Assembly: GCF_008831285.2 (NCBI RefSeq)
Contig: NC_045141.1
Location: forward strand, 24,413,315-24,477,314
From: Nymphaea colorata
Taxonomy: Eukaryota; Streptophyta; Magnoliopsida; Nymphaeales; Nymphaeaceae
DNA length: 64,000 bases
Direction of reading: 5' to 3'
Below, piece after piece: positions 1-13,923 of this stretch; position 1 is the stretch's first letter; each line of letters starts with the position of its first letter. The position numbers and the translations under genes are program-made. The notes under the pieces were generated by a model. That model had not been told where the DNA came from and searched no databases. It saw nothing but the letters and a program-made list of their open reading frames with translations.

Positions 1-3000
1 AAACACGTCATCTAGGGCGAGGAGAAGAGCCTGTATTAAACAGAAGATGGTCAATTGTCTGGATGTTTCAGGATGCGGAACGATTGGCTTTTAGGTTAGG
101 AGCAAAGAGGAAGACATTACGTAGTGATAGGATCAATTAGAAACCAAAACTTGGAATGGGAGGACAAGAACAAGATGAAGAAGGAGACGTGGTAGCAAGC
201 GGGCTGTGGACATCTTCTTCTTGTTTCTCGATTACTGAATCATCAAGCCGCTTCTCTTCTCCTACTGACTGCAAGGTGACATCTAAAAGCGAAAATTGGA
301 TGTTTTATCATTTTCATCATCGACAAGAACAACCTTAAGCTTCCACAAACAGAAACCCTTTTTTCATTTCTAGTAGCGTTCAACACCCAGCTGAAACTTA
401 GCCAAGCCGATCTGAAGCTCTATTATTGGGTCGAGAAAGTTGGGCTGAGCGCATTACCTGACTCGTGGTCCAGCAGCCCAAGCTCCCTCATGCTCAACTA
501 ACCGGCATCCCTGCTTACTGACACCAGGCCGATTGAGGAAATTACGTTTGTCATTTTAAAAAATATGAATATTTATAGTATAGAAGATGAACCCAACTAG
601 CATGATACAATTCCTATGAATGAAATTTCATAGCTTAATACATAGCTTTTAGGTGAATCTATCAAAAACTATTGCCATGCATCGAAAGTTTAGAATACAA
701 TAATGATCACAACTAACTCTTAGGAGTTGTAGGGCTCTAACACTCTCTTAAGACATATGGACCTACTAAAATAATCATTGCAAGCGTGTCAAGACCAGTC
801 TAGGTGTAGGTGCGGTTGCGGCATTGGCACAACACAAAGTCAGTGGTTAGCAACATGAACTCAGTCAAAAGACCATGGATGTCCAATGCTTCTGGAGGCC
901 GTCGTTTATTTCTAATTTGGGATCCAAGGTGATATGAAATCATTGAGGAAAATTATTAGGAAAAAAGGTGAAGTGAACAATAAAAAAACCGTAGAAATTG
1001 AAAAAAAAGAACTACAAAAGCTAACCTTCGCGTGGCATCCCTGTCATGCAAAGACACCTAATGGAGGAAGCACAATCATGATCAAGATATGGAGAAATTT
1101 GGGTGTTTTGTGCCATCTTTCAGGTCCATCTTATCCTTTTAGGAAGAAGGCAAAGACGGATTGCAATGGATGAAACTTGATGGAATGCAAAGGATGCAAA
1201 AAAAAAAAAAGTGCTCAAAAAGAGAAGTTGGGCAAATATATTTGGTTCTGTGGATTGGATCACCTACATGCCTGAGAAATGTTTTTCCACTATATCAAAC
1301 CACGGGGAAAAGCTTCTCTGTTATATAATGGAGCAATAGCTCCATTCTCCCTTTTATTTTAGGTAAGGTTACAATATTTCCATGATTGTCAATACCACCG
1401 ATGCTAACTTGACCAGTGGAGATTTTTTCACCACATTTACCAATGTAGACATTATCTTCAAAGTCACCTGGTTGACTTGCCTTTTCATTTGTTGAAAGTA
1501 TCTATTACCTTCCTTAATTAATGCAAATTGTTTAGGCAACACAATCAACGGCGTGGACATCTTTGCAATCGGTACCGCCAATTGGATTGAATCTGTCAAT
1601 GTCTTTCCACCCTCTGATGTCCTTTCCAATCTATTAAGCTAGCTGCATTGGATCTCTCGATATCCCTTCGTGTCACTAAGGAGTCATTTGGCAGCAAAAA
1701 ACATTTTGTTAATGTTTCATAAATTTGACCTAAAGTTTGAATACATTCGTGAAACACTTGTTTTAGTATTCCACGAATCTGCCTCACTATTTGTGACAAA
1801 TTCGTGACACATTTTCAAAGTATTCTTGTTGCCAAACGGCCTATAAAGCTCATATATTATGTTTGAAAAGAAAAGCACTACCCACCTCTCCCCACCTTGT
1901 ATTTTTTTCAACCTTCTTTACCTTCGACATTTTACTACCCTAGTTTACTTACACACATCTCTCACCCTCTCTCTCTCTCTCTCAGTTTGTTTTTCACTTC
2001 ACTTTTTTTATGCTGTCCAATAAGATGAGTTTGTGATAATTTTAACATTTGCATATTTTTTTTATTAATTTTATTGGCTTAATTCTTTAAAAGTTTAATA
2101 TTTTGTATGTTTAATAATTTAAAGTTTATAAACGATAAGTTTGAAGTCCATGTTTACATTTTCACATCATTTTTTAATTAATTTTATCAGCTTAGTACTT
2201 TAAAATTTAATATTTCTATGTTTCATAAATTTGGAGTTATAGATTTTGGTATATAATGTTTTAAAAATTTTCCCTTGTTTTTTTCAAAAATCAGCAAAAT
2301 ATGGATGACAACGGTCACCAAAATCTTGAGGATATACCCGTCCAAGAGGGACGATTATAGACCTGCAACATTTATAACGGTGACCATAATCACCGGTATT
2401 GGTTTTGTAGTAAATCTCACGTCCGTTGTAGCGTTTTAGAATATGCAGTAATACATTTTGCTTTAATTTTGTGGAAATGTTGGCTTCCATCTTTATAACA
2501 GTGATATATATCACCACTGTTCAAGGGTGGAGCCTGTAATTTTTTGTCCCTATGGTAGAACTATACTTTTAAAATTTGAATAAGAGGCGACATAAAAAAT
2601 TTCAAATCATATATATATATATATACATATATTAAACTTTTTAGGTTTACATATAAATTTTTAAAGTTTATAAAATTTGAGGTGGCCAATGCCTCTGCCC
2701 CTGCCGCCGTAACAATTGCAGTTCATCATCTTCAAAAACGTGATTCAAGTCATTTAAAACAAAATGTTTAGCGGCAGTAATACTTTGTTTAATTTTATGA
2801 GAAATTTGCCCTAAAACGCCACTTAATTCCGTGTCATGGCCACATTTTATTCCACGCGCCCATGGATGCAGGCAACAGAGCTCGTTGGTTACCTACTAAA
2901 GAAGAAATTGGAACTTATGGACACAACTAAGGAGGAGCAAATGCTACTACACATTTACAATTCGCAGCAATAAACAACAGAATCGACATGATCAGTTGGA

Positions 3001-3479
3001 TTCTTGATCAGAAACCTTATGCCATTGTCAAGAGACAAGTGCCATAAAAACAGGATGAAGATGGCCCTCGCCCTCGTAAGCAATAACTACCTTGCCAGCA
3101 GCTGCCCAAACGTCACAGCAGGGTCTGTGTGCCCACATGTTCACTGCGGCCATTAGAGACGGAAAATGGCGGTGGTGCAGTAGACGAGGGCGAAGGTCAT
3201 ACCACAGAGGTCCAAGTGATGCCCTGGCTGCTGGTGGTGCGGCACAAACTAGGAGTCATTTTGACTCCCAGTCTGTTTGGCACCACCGACATCCAGAGCG
3301 TCGGTTAGACCTCCGGTGGCATGATCTTCGTCCTCGTCTACTGCATCGCCGGCATTTCTGGTATAGCAACCCTCTCTCTCTGTCTTTCTTCTCTCTCCAT
3401 ACCCATCACCCTATCTTCAATGGTGGCGTCAAACAGGTGAGCACATAAGCCCTACGGTGATGTTTGGGCTATATGGGGC
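1..3479 (+). repeat. Array unit 1 (type A)
   Basis: First visible unit. It carries the A-type variant block around 1480-1920 (for example the CCACCCTCTGATGTCC form and GAAAAGCACTACCCACC). It lacks the minus-strand ankyrin arm. The TA tract near 2610 is short. Confidence 0.9.
2862..3047 (+). pseudogene. Ankyrin-repeat fragment (plus arm), unit 1 representative
   Basis: The frame gives GNRARWLPTKEEIGTYGHN, a stop, then GGANATTHLQFAAINNRID and MISWILDQKPYAI. The second part fits an ankyrin repeat (TxLHLAAxxNRxDxxxxILDxxP), with the usual LH changed to LQ. The same fragment recurs in units 2-6 near 6340, 9810, 13290, 16620 and 20490. Only this arm remains in units 1-6. Confidence 0.55.
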
Positions 3480-3500
3480 AAACACGTCATCTAGGGCTAG
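3050..3500. pseudogene. Head-to-head PIP aquaporin fragments, unit 1
   Basis: Two oppositely oriented fragments of a plasma-membrane intrinsic protein (PIP water channel) meet at the palindrome 3252-3268. On the plus strand the frame gives GVILTPS, then GGMIFVLVYCIAGISG up to 3360. A 76-bp GT..AG intron (3361-3436) follows, then GEHISPTVMFGL, which corresponds to the family's GISG/GHINPAVTFGL at the first intron. On the minus strand the frame gives MGVKMTPS, then MTFALVYCTTAIF, about 27 unrelated bases, then GHTDPAVTFGQLLAR, which contains the first NPA region with N changed to D. Stop codons break both arms. PIPs conduct water across the plasma membrane; these pieces cannot. Confidence 0.82.
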
Positions 3501-6500
3501 GAGAAGAGCCTGTATTAAACAGAAGATGGTCAATTGTCTGGATGTTTCAGGATGCGGAACGATTGGCTTTTAGGTTAGGAGCAAAGAGGAAGACATTACG
3601 TAGTGATAGGATCAATTAGAAACCAAAACTTGGAATGGGAGGACAAGAACAAGATGAAGAAGGAGACGTGGTAGCAAGCGGGCTGTGGACATCTTCTTCT
3701 TGTTTCTCGATTACTGAATCATCAAGCCGCTTCTCTTCTCCTACTGACTGCAAGGTGACATCTAAAAGCGAAAATTGGATGTTTTAGCATTTTCATCATC
3801 GACAAAAACAACCTTAAGCTTCCACAAACAGAAACCCTTTTTTCATTTCTAGTAGCGTTCAACACCCAGCTGAAACTTAGCCAAGCCGATCTGAAGCTCT
3901 ATTATTGGGTCGAGATAGTTGGGCTGAGCGCATTACCTGACTCGTGGTCCAGCAGCCCAAGCTCCCTCATGCTCGACTAACCGGCATCCCTGCTTACTGA
4001 CACCAGGCCGATTGAGGAAATTACGTTTGTCATTTTAAAAAATATGAATATTTATAGTATAGTAGATGAACCCAACTAGCATGATACAATTCCTATGAAT
4101 GAAATTTCATAGCTTAATACATAGCTTTTAGGTGAATCTATCAAAAACTATTGCCATGCATCGAAAGTTTAGAATACAATAACGATCACAACTAACTCTT
4201 AGGAGTTGTAGGGCTCTAACACTCTCTTAAGACATATGGACCTACTAAAATAATCATTGCAAGCGTGTCAAGACCAGTCTAGGTGTAGGTGCGGTTGCGG
4301 CATTGGCACAACACAAAGTCAGTGGTTAGCAACATGAACTCAGTCAAAAGACCATGGATGTCCAATGCTTCTGGAGGCCGTCGTTTATTTCTAATTTGGG
4401 ATCCAAGGTGATATGAAATCATTGAGGAAAATTATTAGGAAAAAAGGTGAAGTGAACAATAAAAAAACCGTAGAAATTGAAAAAAAAGAACTACAAAAGC
4501 TAACCTTCGCGTGGCATCCCTGTCATGCAAAGACACCTAATGGAGGAAGCACAATCATGATCAAGATATGGAGAAATTTGGGTGTTTTGTGCCATCTTTC
4601 AGGTCCATCTTATCCTTTTAGGAAGAAGGCAAAGACGGATTGCAATGGATGAAACTTGATGGAATGCAAAGGATGCAAAAAAAAAAAAAAGTGCTCAAAA
4701 AGAGAAGTTGGGCAAATTTATTTGGTTCTGTGGATTGGATCACCTACATGCCTGAGAAATGTTTTTCCACTATATCAAACCACGGGGAAAAGCTTCTCTG
4801 TTATATAATGGAGCAATAGCTCCATTCTCCCTTTTATTTTAGGTAAGGTTACAATATTTCCATGATTGTCAATACCACCGATGCTAACTTGACCAGTGGA
4901 GATTTTTTCACCACATTTACCAATGTAGACATTATCTTCAAAATCACCTGGTTGACATGCCTTTTCATTTCTTGAAAGTATCTATCACCTACTTTAATTA
5001 ATGCAATTTTTTTAGGCAACACAATCAACGGCGTGGACATCTTTGCAATCGGTACCGCCAATTGGATTGAATCTGTCAATGTCTTTCCACCATCTGATGT
5101 CCTTTCCAATCTATTAAACTAGCTGCATTGGATCTCTCGATAACCCTTCGTGTCACTAAGGAGACATTTTGCAGCAAAAAACATTTTGTTAATGTTTCAT
5201 AAATTTGACATAAAGTTTGAGTACATTCGTGAAATACTTGTTTTAGTATTCCACGAATCTGCCTCACTATTTGTGACAAATTCGTGACACATTTTCAAAG
5301 TATTCTTGTTGCCAAACGGCCTCTAAAGCTCATATATTCTGTTTGAAAAGAAAATCACTATCCACCTCTCCCTACCTTGTATTTCTTTCATCCTTGTTTA
5401 CCTTCGACATTTTACTACCCTAGTTTACTTACAGACATCCCTCTCCCTCTCTCTCTCTCTCAGTTTGTTTTTCACTTCACTTTTTTTATGCTGTCCAATA
5501 AGATGAGTTTGTGATAATTTTAACATTTGCATTTTTTTTATTAATTTTATTGGCTTAATTCTTTAAAAGTTTAATATTTTGTATGTTTAATAATTTAAAG
5601 TTTATAAACGATAAGTTTGGCGTCCATGTTTACATTTTCACATCATTTTTTAATTAATTTTATCAGCTTAGTACTTTAAAATTTAATATTTCTATGTTTC
5701 ATAAATTTCGAGTTATAGGTTTTGGTATATAATGTTTTAAAAATTTCCCTTGTTTTTTTCAATAATCAACGAAATACGGATGACAACGGTCACCAAAATC
5801 TTGAGGATATAGCGGTCCAAGAGGGACGATTATAGACCTGCAAATTTATAACGGTGACCAAAATCACCGGTATTGGTTTTGTAGTAAATCTCACGTCCGT
5901 TGTAGCGTTTTAGAATATGCAGTAATACATTTTGCTTTAATTTTGTGGAAATGTTGGCTTCCATCTTTATAACAGTGATATATATCACCACTGTTCAAGG
6001 GTGGAGCCTGTAATTTTTTGTCCCTATCGTAGAACTATACTTTTAAAATTTGAATAAGAGGCGAAATAAAAAATTTCAAATCATATATATATATATATAT
6101 ACATATATTAAACTTTTTAGGTTTACATATAAATTTTTAAAGTTTATAAAATTTGAGGGGGCCAATGCCTCTGCCCCTGCCGCCGTAACAATTGCAGTTC
6201 ATCATCTTCAAAAACGTGATTCAAGTCATTTAAAACAAAATGTTTAGCGGCAGTAATACTTTGTTTAATTTTATGAGAAATTTGCCATAAAACGCCACTT
6301 ATTTCCGTGTCATGGCCACATTTTATTCCACGCGCCCATGGATGCAGGCAACAGAGCTCGTTGGTTACCTACTAAAGAAGAAATTGGAACTTATGGACAC
6401 AACTAAGGAGGAGCAAATGCTACTACACATTTACAATTGGCAGCAATAAACAACAGAGTCGACATGATCATTTGGATTCTTGATCAGAAACCTTATGCCA

Positions 6501-6955
6501 TTATCAAGAGACAAATGCCATAAAAACAGGATGAAGATGGCCCTCGCCCTCGTAAGCAATAACTACCTTGCCAGCAGCTGCCCAAACGTCACAGCAGGGT
6601 CTGTGTGCCCACATGTTCACTGCGGCCATTAGAGACGGAAAATGGCGGTGGTGCAGTAGACGAGGGCGAAGGTCATACCACAGAGGTCCAAGTGATGCCC
6701 TGGCTGCTGGTGGTGCGGCACAAACTAGGAGTCATTTTGACTCCCAGTCTGTTTGGCACCACCGACATCCAGAGCGTCGGTTAGACCTCCGGTGGCATGA
6801 TCTTCGTCCTCGTCTACTGCATCGCCGGCATTTCTGGTATAGCAACCCTCTCTCTCTGTCTTTCTTCTCTCTCCATACCCATCACCCTATCTTCAATGGT
6901 GGCGTCAAACAGGTGAGCACATAAGCCCTACGGTGATGTTTGGGCTATATGGGGC
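3480..6955 (+). repeat. Array unit 2 (type B)
   Basis: Same layout as unit 1, but with the B-type block around 4950-5400 (CCACCATCTGATGTCC form and GAAAATCACTATCCACC). The ankyrin left arm is deleted. Confidence 0.9.
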
Positions 6956-6976
6956 AAACACGTCATCTAGGGCTAG
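6526..6976. pseudogene. Head-to-head PIP aquaporin fragments, unit 2
   Basis: Same palindromic pair as in unit 1, with the plus arm, its 76-bp intron-like gap and the minus arm all present and the same stops. Confidence 0.8.
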
Positions 6977-9900
6977 GAGAAGAGCCTGTATTAAACAGAA
7001 GATGGTCAATTGTCTGGATGTTTCAGGATGCGGAACGATTGGCTTTTAGGTTAGGAGCAAAGAGGAAGACATTACGTAGTGATAGGATCAATTAGAAACC
7101 AAAACTTGGAATGGGAGGACAAGAACAAGATGAAGAAGGAGACGTGGTAGCTAGCGGTCTGTGGACATCTTCTTCTTGTTTCTCGATTACTGAATCATCA
7201 AGCCGCTTCTCTTCTCCTACTGACTGCAAGGTGACATCTAAAAGCGAAAATTGGATGTTTTAGCATTTTCATCATCGACAAGAACAACCTTAAGCTTCCA
7301 CAAACAGAAACCCTTTTTTCATTTCTAGTAGCGTTCAACACCCAGCTGAAACTTAGCCAAGCCGATCTGAAGCTCTATTATTGGGTCGAGAAAGTTGGGC
7401 TGAGCGCATTACCTGACTCGTGGTCCAGCAGCCCAAGCTCCCTCATGCTCGACTAACCGGCATCCCTGCTTACTGACACCAGGCCGATTGAGGAAATTAC
7501 GTTTGTCATTTTAAAAAATATGAATATTTATAGTATAGAAGATGAACCCAACTAGCATGATACAATTCCAATTAATGAAATTTCATAGCTTAATACATAG
7601 CTTTTAGGTGAATCTATCAAAAACTATTGCCATGCATCGAAAGTTTAGAATACAATAATGATCACAACTAACTCTTAGGAGTTGTAGGGCTCTAACACTC
7701 TCTTAAGACATATGGACCTACTAAAATAATCATTGCAAGCGTGTCAAGACCAGTCTAGGTGTAGGTGCGGTTGCGGCATTGGCACAACACAAAGTCAGTG
7801 GTTAGCTACATGAACTCAGTCAAAAGACCATGGATGTCCAATGCTTCTGGAGGCCGTCGTTTATTTCTAATTTGGGATCCAAGGTGATATGAAATCATTG
7901 AGGAAAATTATTAGGAAAAAAGGTGAAGTGAACAATAAAAAAACCGTAGAAATTGAAAAAAAAGAACTACAAAAGCTAACCTTCGCGTGGCATCCCTGTC
8001 ATGCAAAGACACCTAATGGAGGAAGCACAATCATGATCAAGATATGGAGAAATTTGGGTGTTTTGTGCCATCTTTCAGGTCCATCTTATCCTTTTAGGAA
8101 GAAGGCAAAGACGGATTGCAATGGATGAAACTTGATGGAATGCAAAGGATGCAAAAAAAAAAAAGTGCTCAAAAAGAGAAGTTGGGCAAATTTATTTGGT
8201 TCTGTGGATTGGATCACCTACATGCCTGAGAAATGTTTTTCCACTATATCAAACCACGGGGAAAAGCTTCTCTGTTATATAATGGAGCAATAGCTCCATT
8301 CTCCCTTTTATTTTAGGTAAGGTTACAATATTTCCATGATTGTCAATACCACCGATGCTAACTTGACCAGTGGAGATTTTTTCACCACATTTACCAATGT
8401 AGACATTATCTTCAAAATCACCTGGTTGACATGCCTTTTCATTTCTTGAAAGTATCTATCACCTTCCTTAATTAATGCAATTTTTTTAGGCAACACAATC
8501 AACGGCGTGGACATCTTTGCAATCGGTACCGCCAATTGGATTGAATCTGTCAATGTCTTTCCACCATCTGATGTCCTTTCCAATCTATTAAACTAGCTGC
8601 ATTGGATCTCTTGATAACCCTTCGTGTCACTAAGGAGACATTTTGCAGCAAAAAACATTTTGTTAATGTTTCATAAATTTGACATAAAGTTTGAGTACAT
8701 TCGTGAAATACTTGTTTTAGTATTCCACGAATCTGCCTCACTATTTGTGACAAATTCGTGACACATTTTCAAAGTATTCTTGTTGCCAAACGGCCTCTAA
8801 AGCTCATATATTATGTTTGAAAAGAAAATCACTATCCACCTCTCCCTACCTTGTATTTCTTTCATCCTTGTTTACCTTCGACATTTTACTACCCTAGTTT
8901 ACTTACACACATCCCTCTCCCTCTCTCTCAGTTTGTTTTTCACTTCACTTTTTTTATGTTGTCCAATAAGATGAGTTTGTGATAATTTTAACATTTGCAT
9001 TTTTTTTATTAATTTTATTGGCTTAATTCTTTAAAAGTTTAATATTTTGTATGTTTAATAATTTAAAGTTTATAAACGATAAGTTTGGCGTCCATGTTTA
9101 CATTTTCACATCATTTTTTAATTAATTTTATCAGCTTAGTACTTTAAAATTTAATATTTCTATGTATCATAAATTTCGAGTTATAGGTTTTGGTATATAA
9201 TGTTTTAAAAATTTCCCTTGTTTTTTTCAATATTCAGCGAAATATGGATGACAACGGTCACCAAAATCTTGAGGATATACCGGTCCAAGAGGGGCGATTA
9301 TAGACCTGCAACATTTATAACGGTGACCAAAATCACCGGTATTGGTTTTGTAGTAAATCTCACTTCCGTTGTAGCGTTTTACAATATGCAGTAATACATT
9401 TTGCTTTAATTTTGTGGAAATGTTGGCTTCCATCTTTATAACAGTGATATATATCACCACTGTTCAAGGGTGGAGCCTGTAATTTTTTGTCCCTATGGTA
9501 GAACTATACTTTTAAAATTTGAATAAGAGGCGAAATAAAAAATTTCAAATCATATATATATATATATATACATATATTAAACTTTTTAGGTTTACATATA
9601 AATTTTTAAAGTTTATAAAATTTGAGGGGGCCAATGCCTCTGCCCCTGCCGCCGTAACAATTGCAGTTCATCATCTTCAAAAACGTGATTGAAGTCATTT
9701 AAAACAAAATGTTTAGCGGCAGTAATACTTTGTTTAATTTTATGAGAAATTTGCCATAAAACGCCACTTATTTCCGTGTCATGGCCACATTTTATTCCAC
9801 GCGCCCATGGATGCAGGCAACAGAGCTCGTTGGTTACCTACTAAAGAAGAAATTGGAACTTATGGACACAACTAAGGAGGAGCAAATGCTACTACACATT

Positions 9901-10424
9901 TACAATTGGCAGCAATAAACAACAGAATCGACATGATCATTTGGATTCTTGATCAGAAACCTTATGCCATTATCAAGAGACAAATGCCATAAAAACAGGA
10001 TGAAGATGGCCCTCGCCTTCGTAAGCAATAACTACCTTGCCAGCAGCTGCCCAAACGTCACAGCAGGGTCTGTGTGCCCACATGTTCACTGCGGCCATTA
10101 GAGACGGAAAATGGCGGTGGTGCAGTAGACGAGGGCGAAGGTCATACCACAGAGGTCCAAGTGATGCCCTGGCTGCTGGTGGTGCGGCACAAACTAGGAG
10201 TCATTTTGACTCCCAGTCTGTTTGGCACCACCGACATCCAGAGCGTCGGTTAGACCTCCGGTGGCATGATCTTCGTCCTCGTCTACTGCATCGCCGGCAT
10301 TTCTGGTATAGCAACCCTCTCTCTCTGTCTTTCTTCTCTCTCCATACCCATCACCCTATCTTCAATGGTGGCGTCAAACAGGTGAGCACATAAGCCCTAC
10401 GGTGATGTTTGGGCTATATGGGGC
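6956..10424 (+). repeat. Array unit 3 (type B)
   Basis: B-type block, very close to unit 2. It has a shorter CT run near 8925. The ankyrin left arm is deleted. Confidence 0.9.
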
Positions 10425-10445
10425 AAACACGTCATCTAGGGCTAG
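9995..10445. pseudogene. Head-to-head PIP aquaporin fragments, unit 3
   Basis: Same palindromic pair as in unit 1, essentially unchanged. Confidence 0.8.
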
Positions 10446-13400
10446 GAGAAGAGCCTGTATTAAACAGAAGATGGTCAATTGTCTGGATGTTTCAGGATGC
10501 GGAACGATTGGCTTTTAGGTTAGGAGCAAAGAGGAAGACATTACGTAGTGATAGGATCAATTAGAAACCAAAACTTGGAATGGGAGGACAAGAACAAGAT
10601 GAAGAAGGAGACGTGGTAGCAAGTGGGCTGTGGACATCTTCTTCTTGTTTCTCGATTACTGAATCATCAAGCCGCTTCTCTTCTCCTACTGACTGCAAGG
10701 TGACATCTAAAAGCGAAAATTGGATGTTTTAGCATTTTCATCATCGACAAGAACAACCTTAAGCTTCCACAAACAGAAACCCTTTTTTCATTTCTAGTAG
10801 CATTCAACACCCAGCTGAAACTTAGCCAAGCCGATCTGAAGCTCTATTATTGGGTCGAGAAAGTTGGGCTGAGCGCATTACCTGAGTCGTGGTCCAGCAG
10901 CCCAAGCTCCCTCATGCTCGACTAACCGGCATCCCTGCTTACTGACACCAGGCCGATTGAGGAAATTACGTTTGTCATTTTAAAAAATATGAATATTTAT
11001 AGTATAGAAGATGAACCCAACTAGCATGATACAATTCCTATGAATGAAATTTCATAGCTTAATACATAGCTTTTAGGTGAATCTATCAAAAACTATTGCC
11101 ATGCATCGAAAGTTTAGAATACAATAATGATCACAACTAACTCTTAGGAGTTGTAGGGCTCTAACACTCTCTTAAGACATATGGACCTACTAAAATAATC
11201 ATTGCAAGCGTGTCAAGACCAGTCTAGGTGTAGGTGCGGTTGCGGCATTGGCACAACACAAAGTCAGTGGTTAGCAACATGAACTCAGTCAAAAGACCAT
11301 GGATGTCCAATGCTTCTGGAGGCCGTCGTTTATTTCTAATTTGGGATCCAAGGTGATATGAAATCATTGAGGAAAATTATTAGGAAAAAAGGTGAAGTGA
11401 ACAATAAAAAAACCGTAGAAATTGAAAAAAAAGAACTACAAAAGCTAACCTTCGCGTGGCATCCCTGTCATGCAAAGACACCTAATGGAGGAAGCACAAT
11501 CATGATCAAGATATGGAGAAATTTGGGTGTTTTGTGCCATCTTTCAGGTCCATCTTATCCTTTTAGGAAGAAGGCAAAGACGGATTGCAATGGATGAAAC
11601 TTGATGGAATGCAAAGGATGCAAAAAAAAAAAAGTGCTCAAAAAGAGAAGTTGGGCAAAGTTATTTGGTTCTGTGGATTGGATCACCTACATGCCTGAGA
11701 AATGTTTTTCCACTATATCAAACCACGGGGAAAAGCTTCTCTGTTATATAATGGAGCAATAGCTCCATTCTCCCTTTTATTTTAGGTAAGGTTACAATAT
11801 TTCCATGATTGTCAATACCACCGATGCTAACTTGACCAGTGGAGATTTTTTCACCACATTTACCAATGTAGACATTATCTTCAAAGTCACCTGCTTGACT
11901 TGCCTTTTCATTTGTTGAAAGTATCTATTACCTTCCTTAATTAATGCAAATTGTTTAGGCAACACAATCAACGGCGTGGACATCTTTGCAATCGGTACCG
12001 CCAATTGGATTGAATCTGTCAATGTCTTTCCACCCTCTGATGTCCTGTCCAATATATTAAGCTAGCTGCATTGGATCTCTCGATATCCCTTCGTGTCACT
12101 AAGGAGTCATTTGGCAGCAAAAAACATTTTGTTAATGTTTCATAAATTTGACCTAAAGTTTGAATACATTCGTGAAACACTTGTTTTAGTATTCCACGAA
12201 TCTGCCTCACTATTTGTGACAAATTCGTGACATATTTTCAAAGTATTCTTGTTGCCAAACGGCCTCTAAAGCTCATATATTATGTTTGAAAAGAAAAGCA
12301 CTACCCACCTCTCCCCACCTTGTATTTTTTTCAACCTTCTTTACCTTCGACATTTTACTACCCTAGTTTACTTACACACATCTCTCACCCTCTCTCTCTA
12401 TCTCACTTTGTTTTTTACTTCACTTTTTTTATGCTGTCCAATAAGATGAGTTTGTGATAATTTTAACATTTGCATATTTTTTTTATTAATTTTATTGGCT
12501 TAATTCTTTAAAAGTTTAATATTTTGTATGTTTAATAATTTAAAGTTTATAAACGATAAGTTTGAAGTCCATGTTTACATTTTCACATCATTTTTTAATT
12601 AATTTTATCAGCTTAGTACTTTAAAATTTAATATTTCTATGTTTCATAAATTTGGAGTTATAGATTTTGGTATATAATGTTTTAAAAATTTTCCCTTGTT
12701 TTTTTCAAAACTCAGCAAAATATGGATGACAACGGTCACCAAAATCTTGAGGATATACCGGTCCAAGAGGGACGAGTATAGACCTACAACATTTATAACG
12801 GTGACCAAAATCACCGGTATAGGTTTTGTAGTAAATCTCACGTCCGTTGTAGCGTTTTACAATATGCAGTAATACATTTTGCTTTAATTTTGTGGAAATG
12901 TTGGCTTCCATCTTTATAACAGTCATATATATCACCACTGTTCAAGGGTGGAGCCTGTAATTTTTTGTCCCTATGGTAGAAGTATACTTTTAAAATTTGA
13001 ATAAGAGGCGAAATAAAAAATTTCAAATCATATATATATATATATATACATATATTAAACTTTTTAGGTTTACATATAAATTTTTAAAGTTTATAAAATT
13101 TGAGGGGGCCAATGCCTCTGCCCCTGCCGCTGTAACAATTGCAGTTCATCATCTTCAAAAACGTGATTCAAGTCATTTAAAACAAAATGTTTAGCGGCAG
13201 TAATACTTTGTTTAATTTTATGAGAAATTTGCCATAAAACGCCACTTATTTCCGTGTCATGGCCACATCTTATTCCACGCGCCCATGGATGCAGGCAACA
13301 GAGCTCGTTGGTTACCTACTAAAGAAGAAATTGGAACTTATGGACACAACTAAGGAGGAGCAAATGCTACTACACATTTACAATTGGCAGCAATAAACAA

Positions 13401-13902
13401 CAGAATCGACATGATCAGTTGGATTCTTGATCAGAAACCTTATGCCATTGTCAAGAGACAAATGCCATAAAAACAGGATGAAGATGGCCCTCGCCCTCGT
13501 AAGCAATAACTACCTTGCCAGCAGCTGCCCAAACGTCACAGCAGGGTCTGTGTGCCCACATGTTCACTGCGAACATTAGAGACGGAAAATGGCGGTGGTG
13601 CAGTAGACGAGGGCGAAGGTCATACCACAGAGGTCCAAGTGATGCCCTGGCTGCTGGTGGTGCGGCACAAACTAGGAGTCATTTTGACTCCCAGTCTGTT
13701 TGGCACCACCGACATCCAGAGCGTCGGTTAGACCTCCGGTGGCATGATCTTCGTCCTCGTCTACTGCATCGCCGGCATTTCTGGTATAGCAACCCTCTCT
13801 CTCTGTCTTTCTTCTCTCTCCATACCCATCACCCTATCTTCAATGGTGGTGTCAAACAGGTGAGCACATAAGCCCTACGGTGATGTTTGGGCTATATGGG
13901 GC
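10425..13902 (+). repeat. Array unit 4 (type A)
   Basis: A-type block resembling unit 1 rather than neighbouring units 3 and 5. Its right end (from about 13.1 kb) is nearly identical to that of unit 5, including the shared GCGAACATT variant near 13570 and the GTGGTGTCAAACAG variant. Confidence 0.9.
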
Positions 13903-13923
13903 AAACACGTCATCTAGGGCTAG
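13473..13923. pseudogene. Head-to-head PIP aquaporin fragments, unit 4
   Basis: Same pair. It carries the GCGAACATT variant in the minus arm that is shared only with unit 5. Confidence 0.8.

Noticed and set aside
934-1173. 79-codon ORF MKSLRKIIRKKGEV in units 1-5
   Set aside because: Lys-rich because of A-runs, no family resemblance, and lost in units 6-8. Conservation reflects recent duplication.
1369-1629. 86- and 67-codon minus-strand ORFs repeated in most units
   Set aside because: No recognisable domain and no splice context. The A/B differences include non-conservative changes without sign of selection that I can judge.
3061-3160. Peroxidase-like reading MKMALALVSNNYLASSCPN on the plus strand
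   Set aside because: A brief resemblance to a class III peroxidase N-terminus, but the opposite strand gives the much better GHxDPAVTFGQLLAR aquaporin match over the same bases.
3092-3448. 118-codon ORF (starting PAAAQTSQQ) preserved in seven array units
   Set aside because: It has no ATG start and reads antisense or out of frame through the aquaporin fragments. It is preserved only because the units are recent copies; in unit 8 it is broken.
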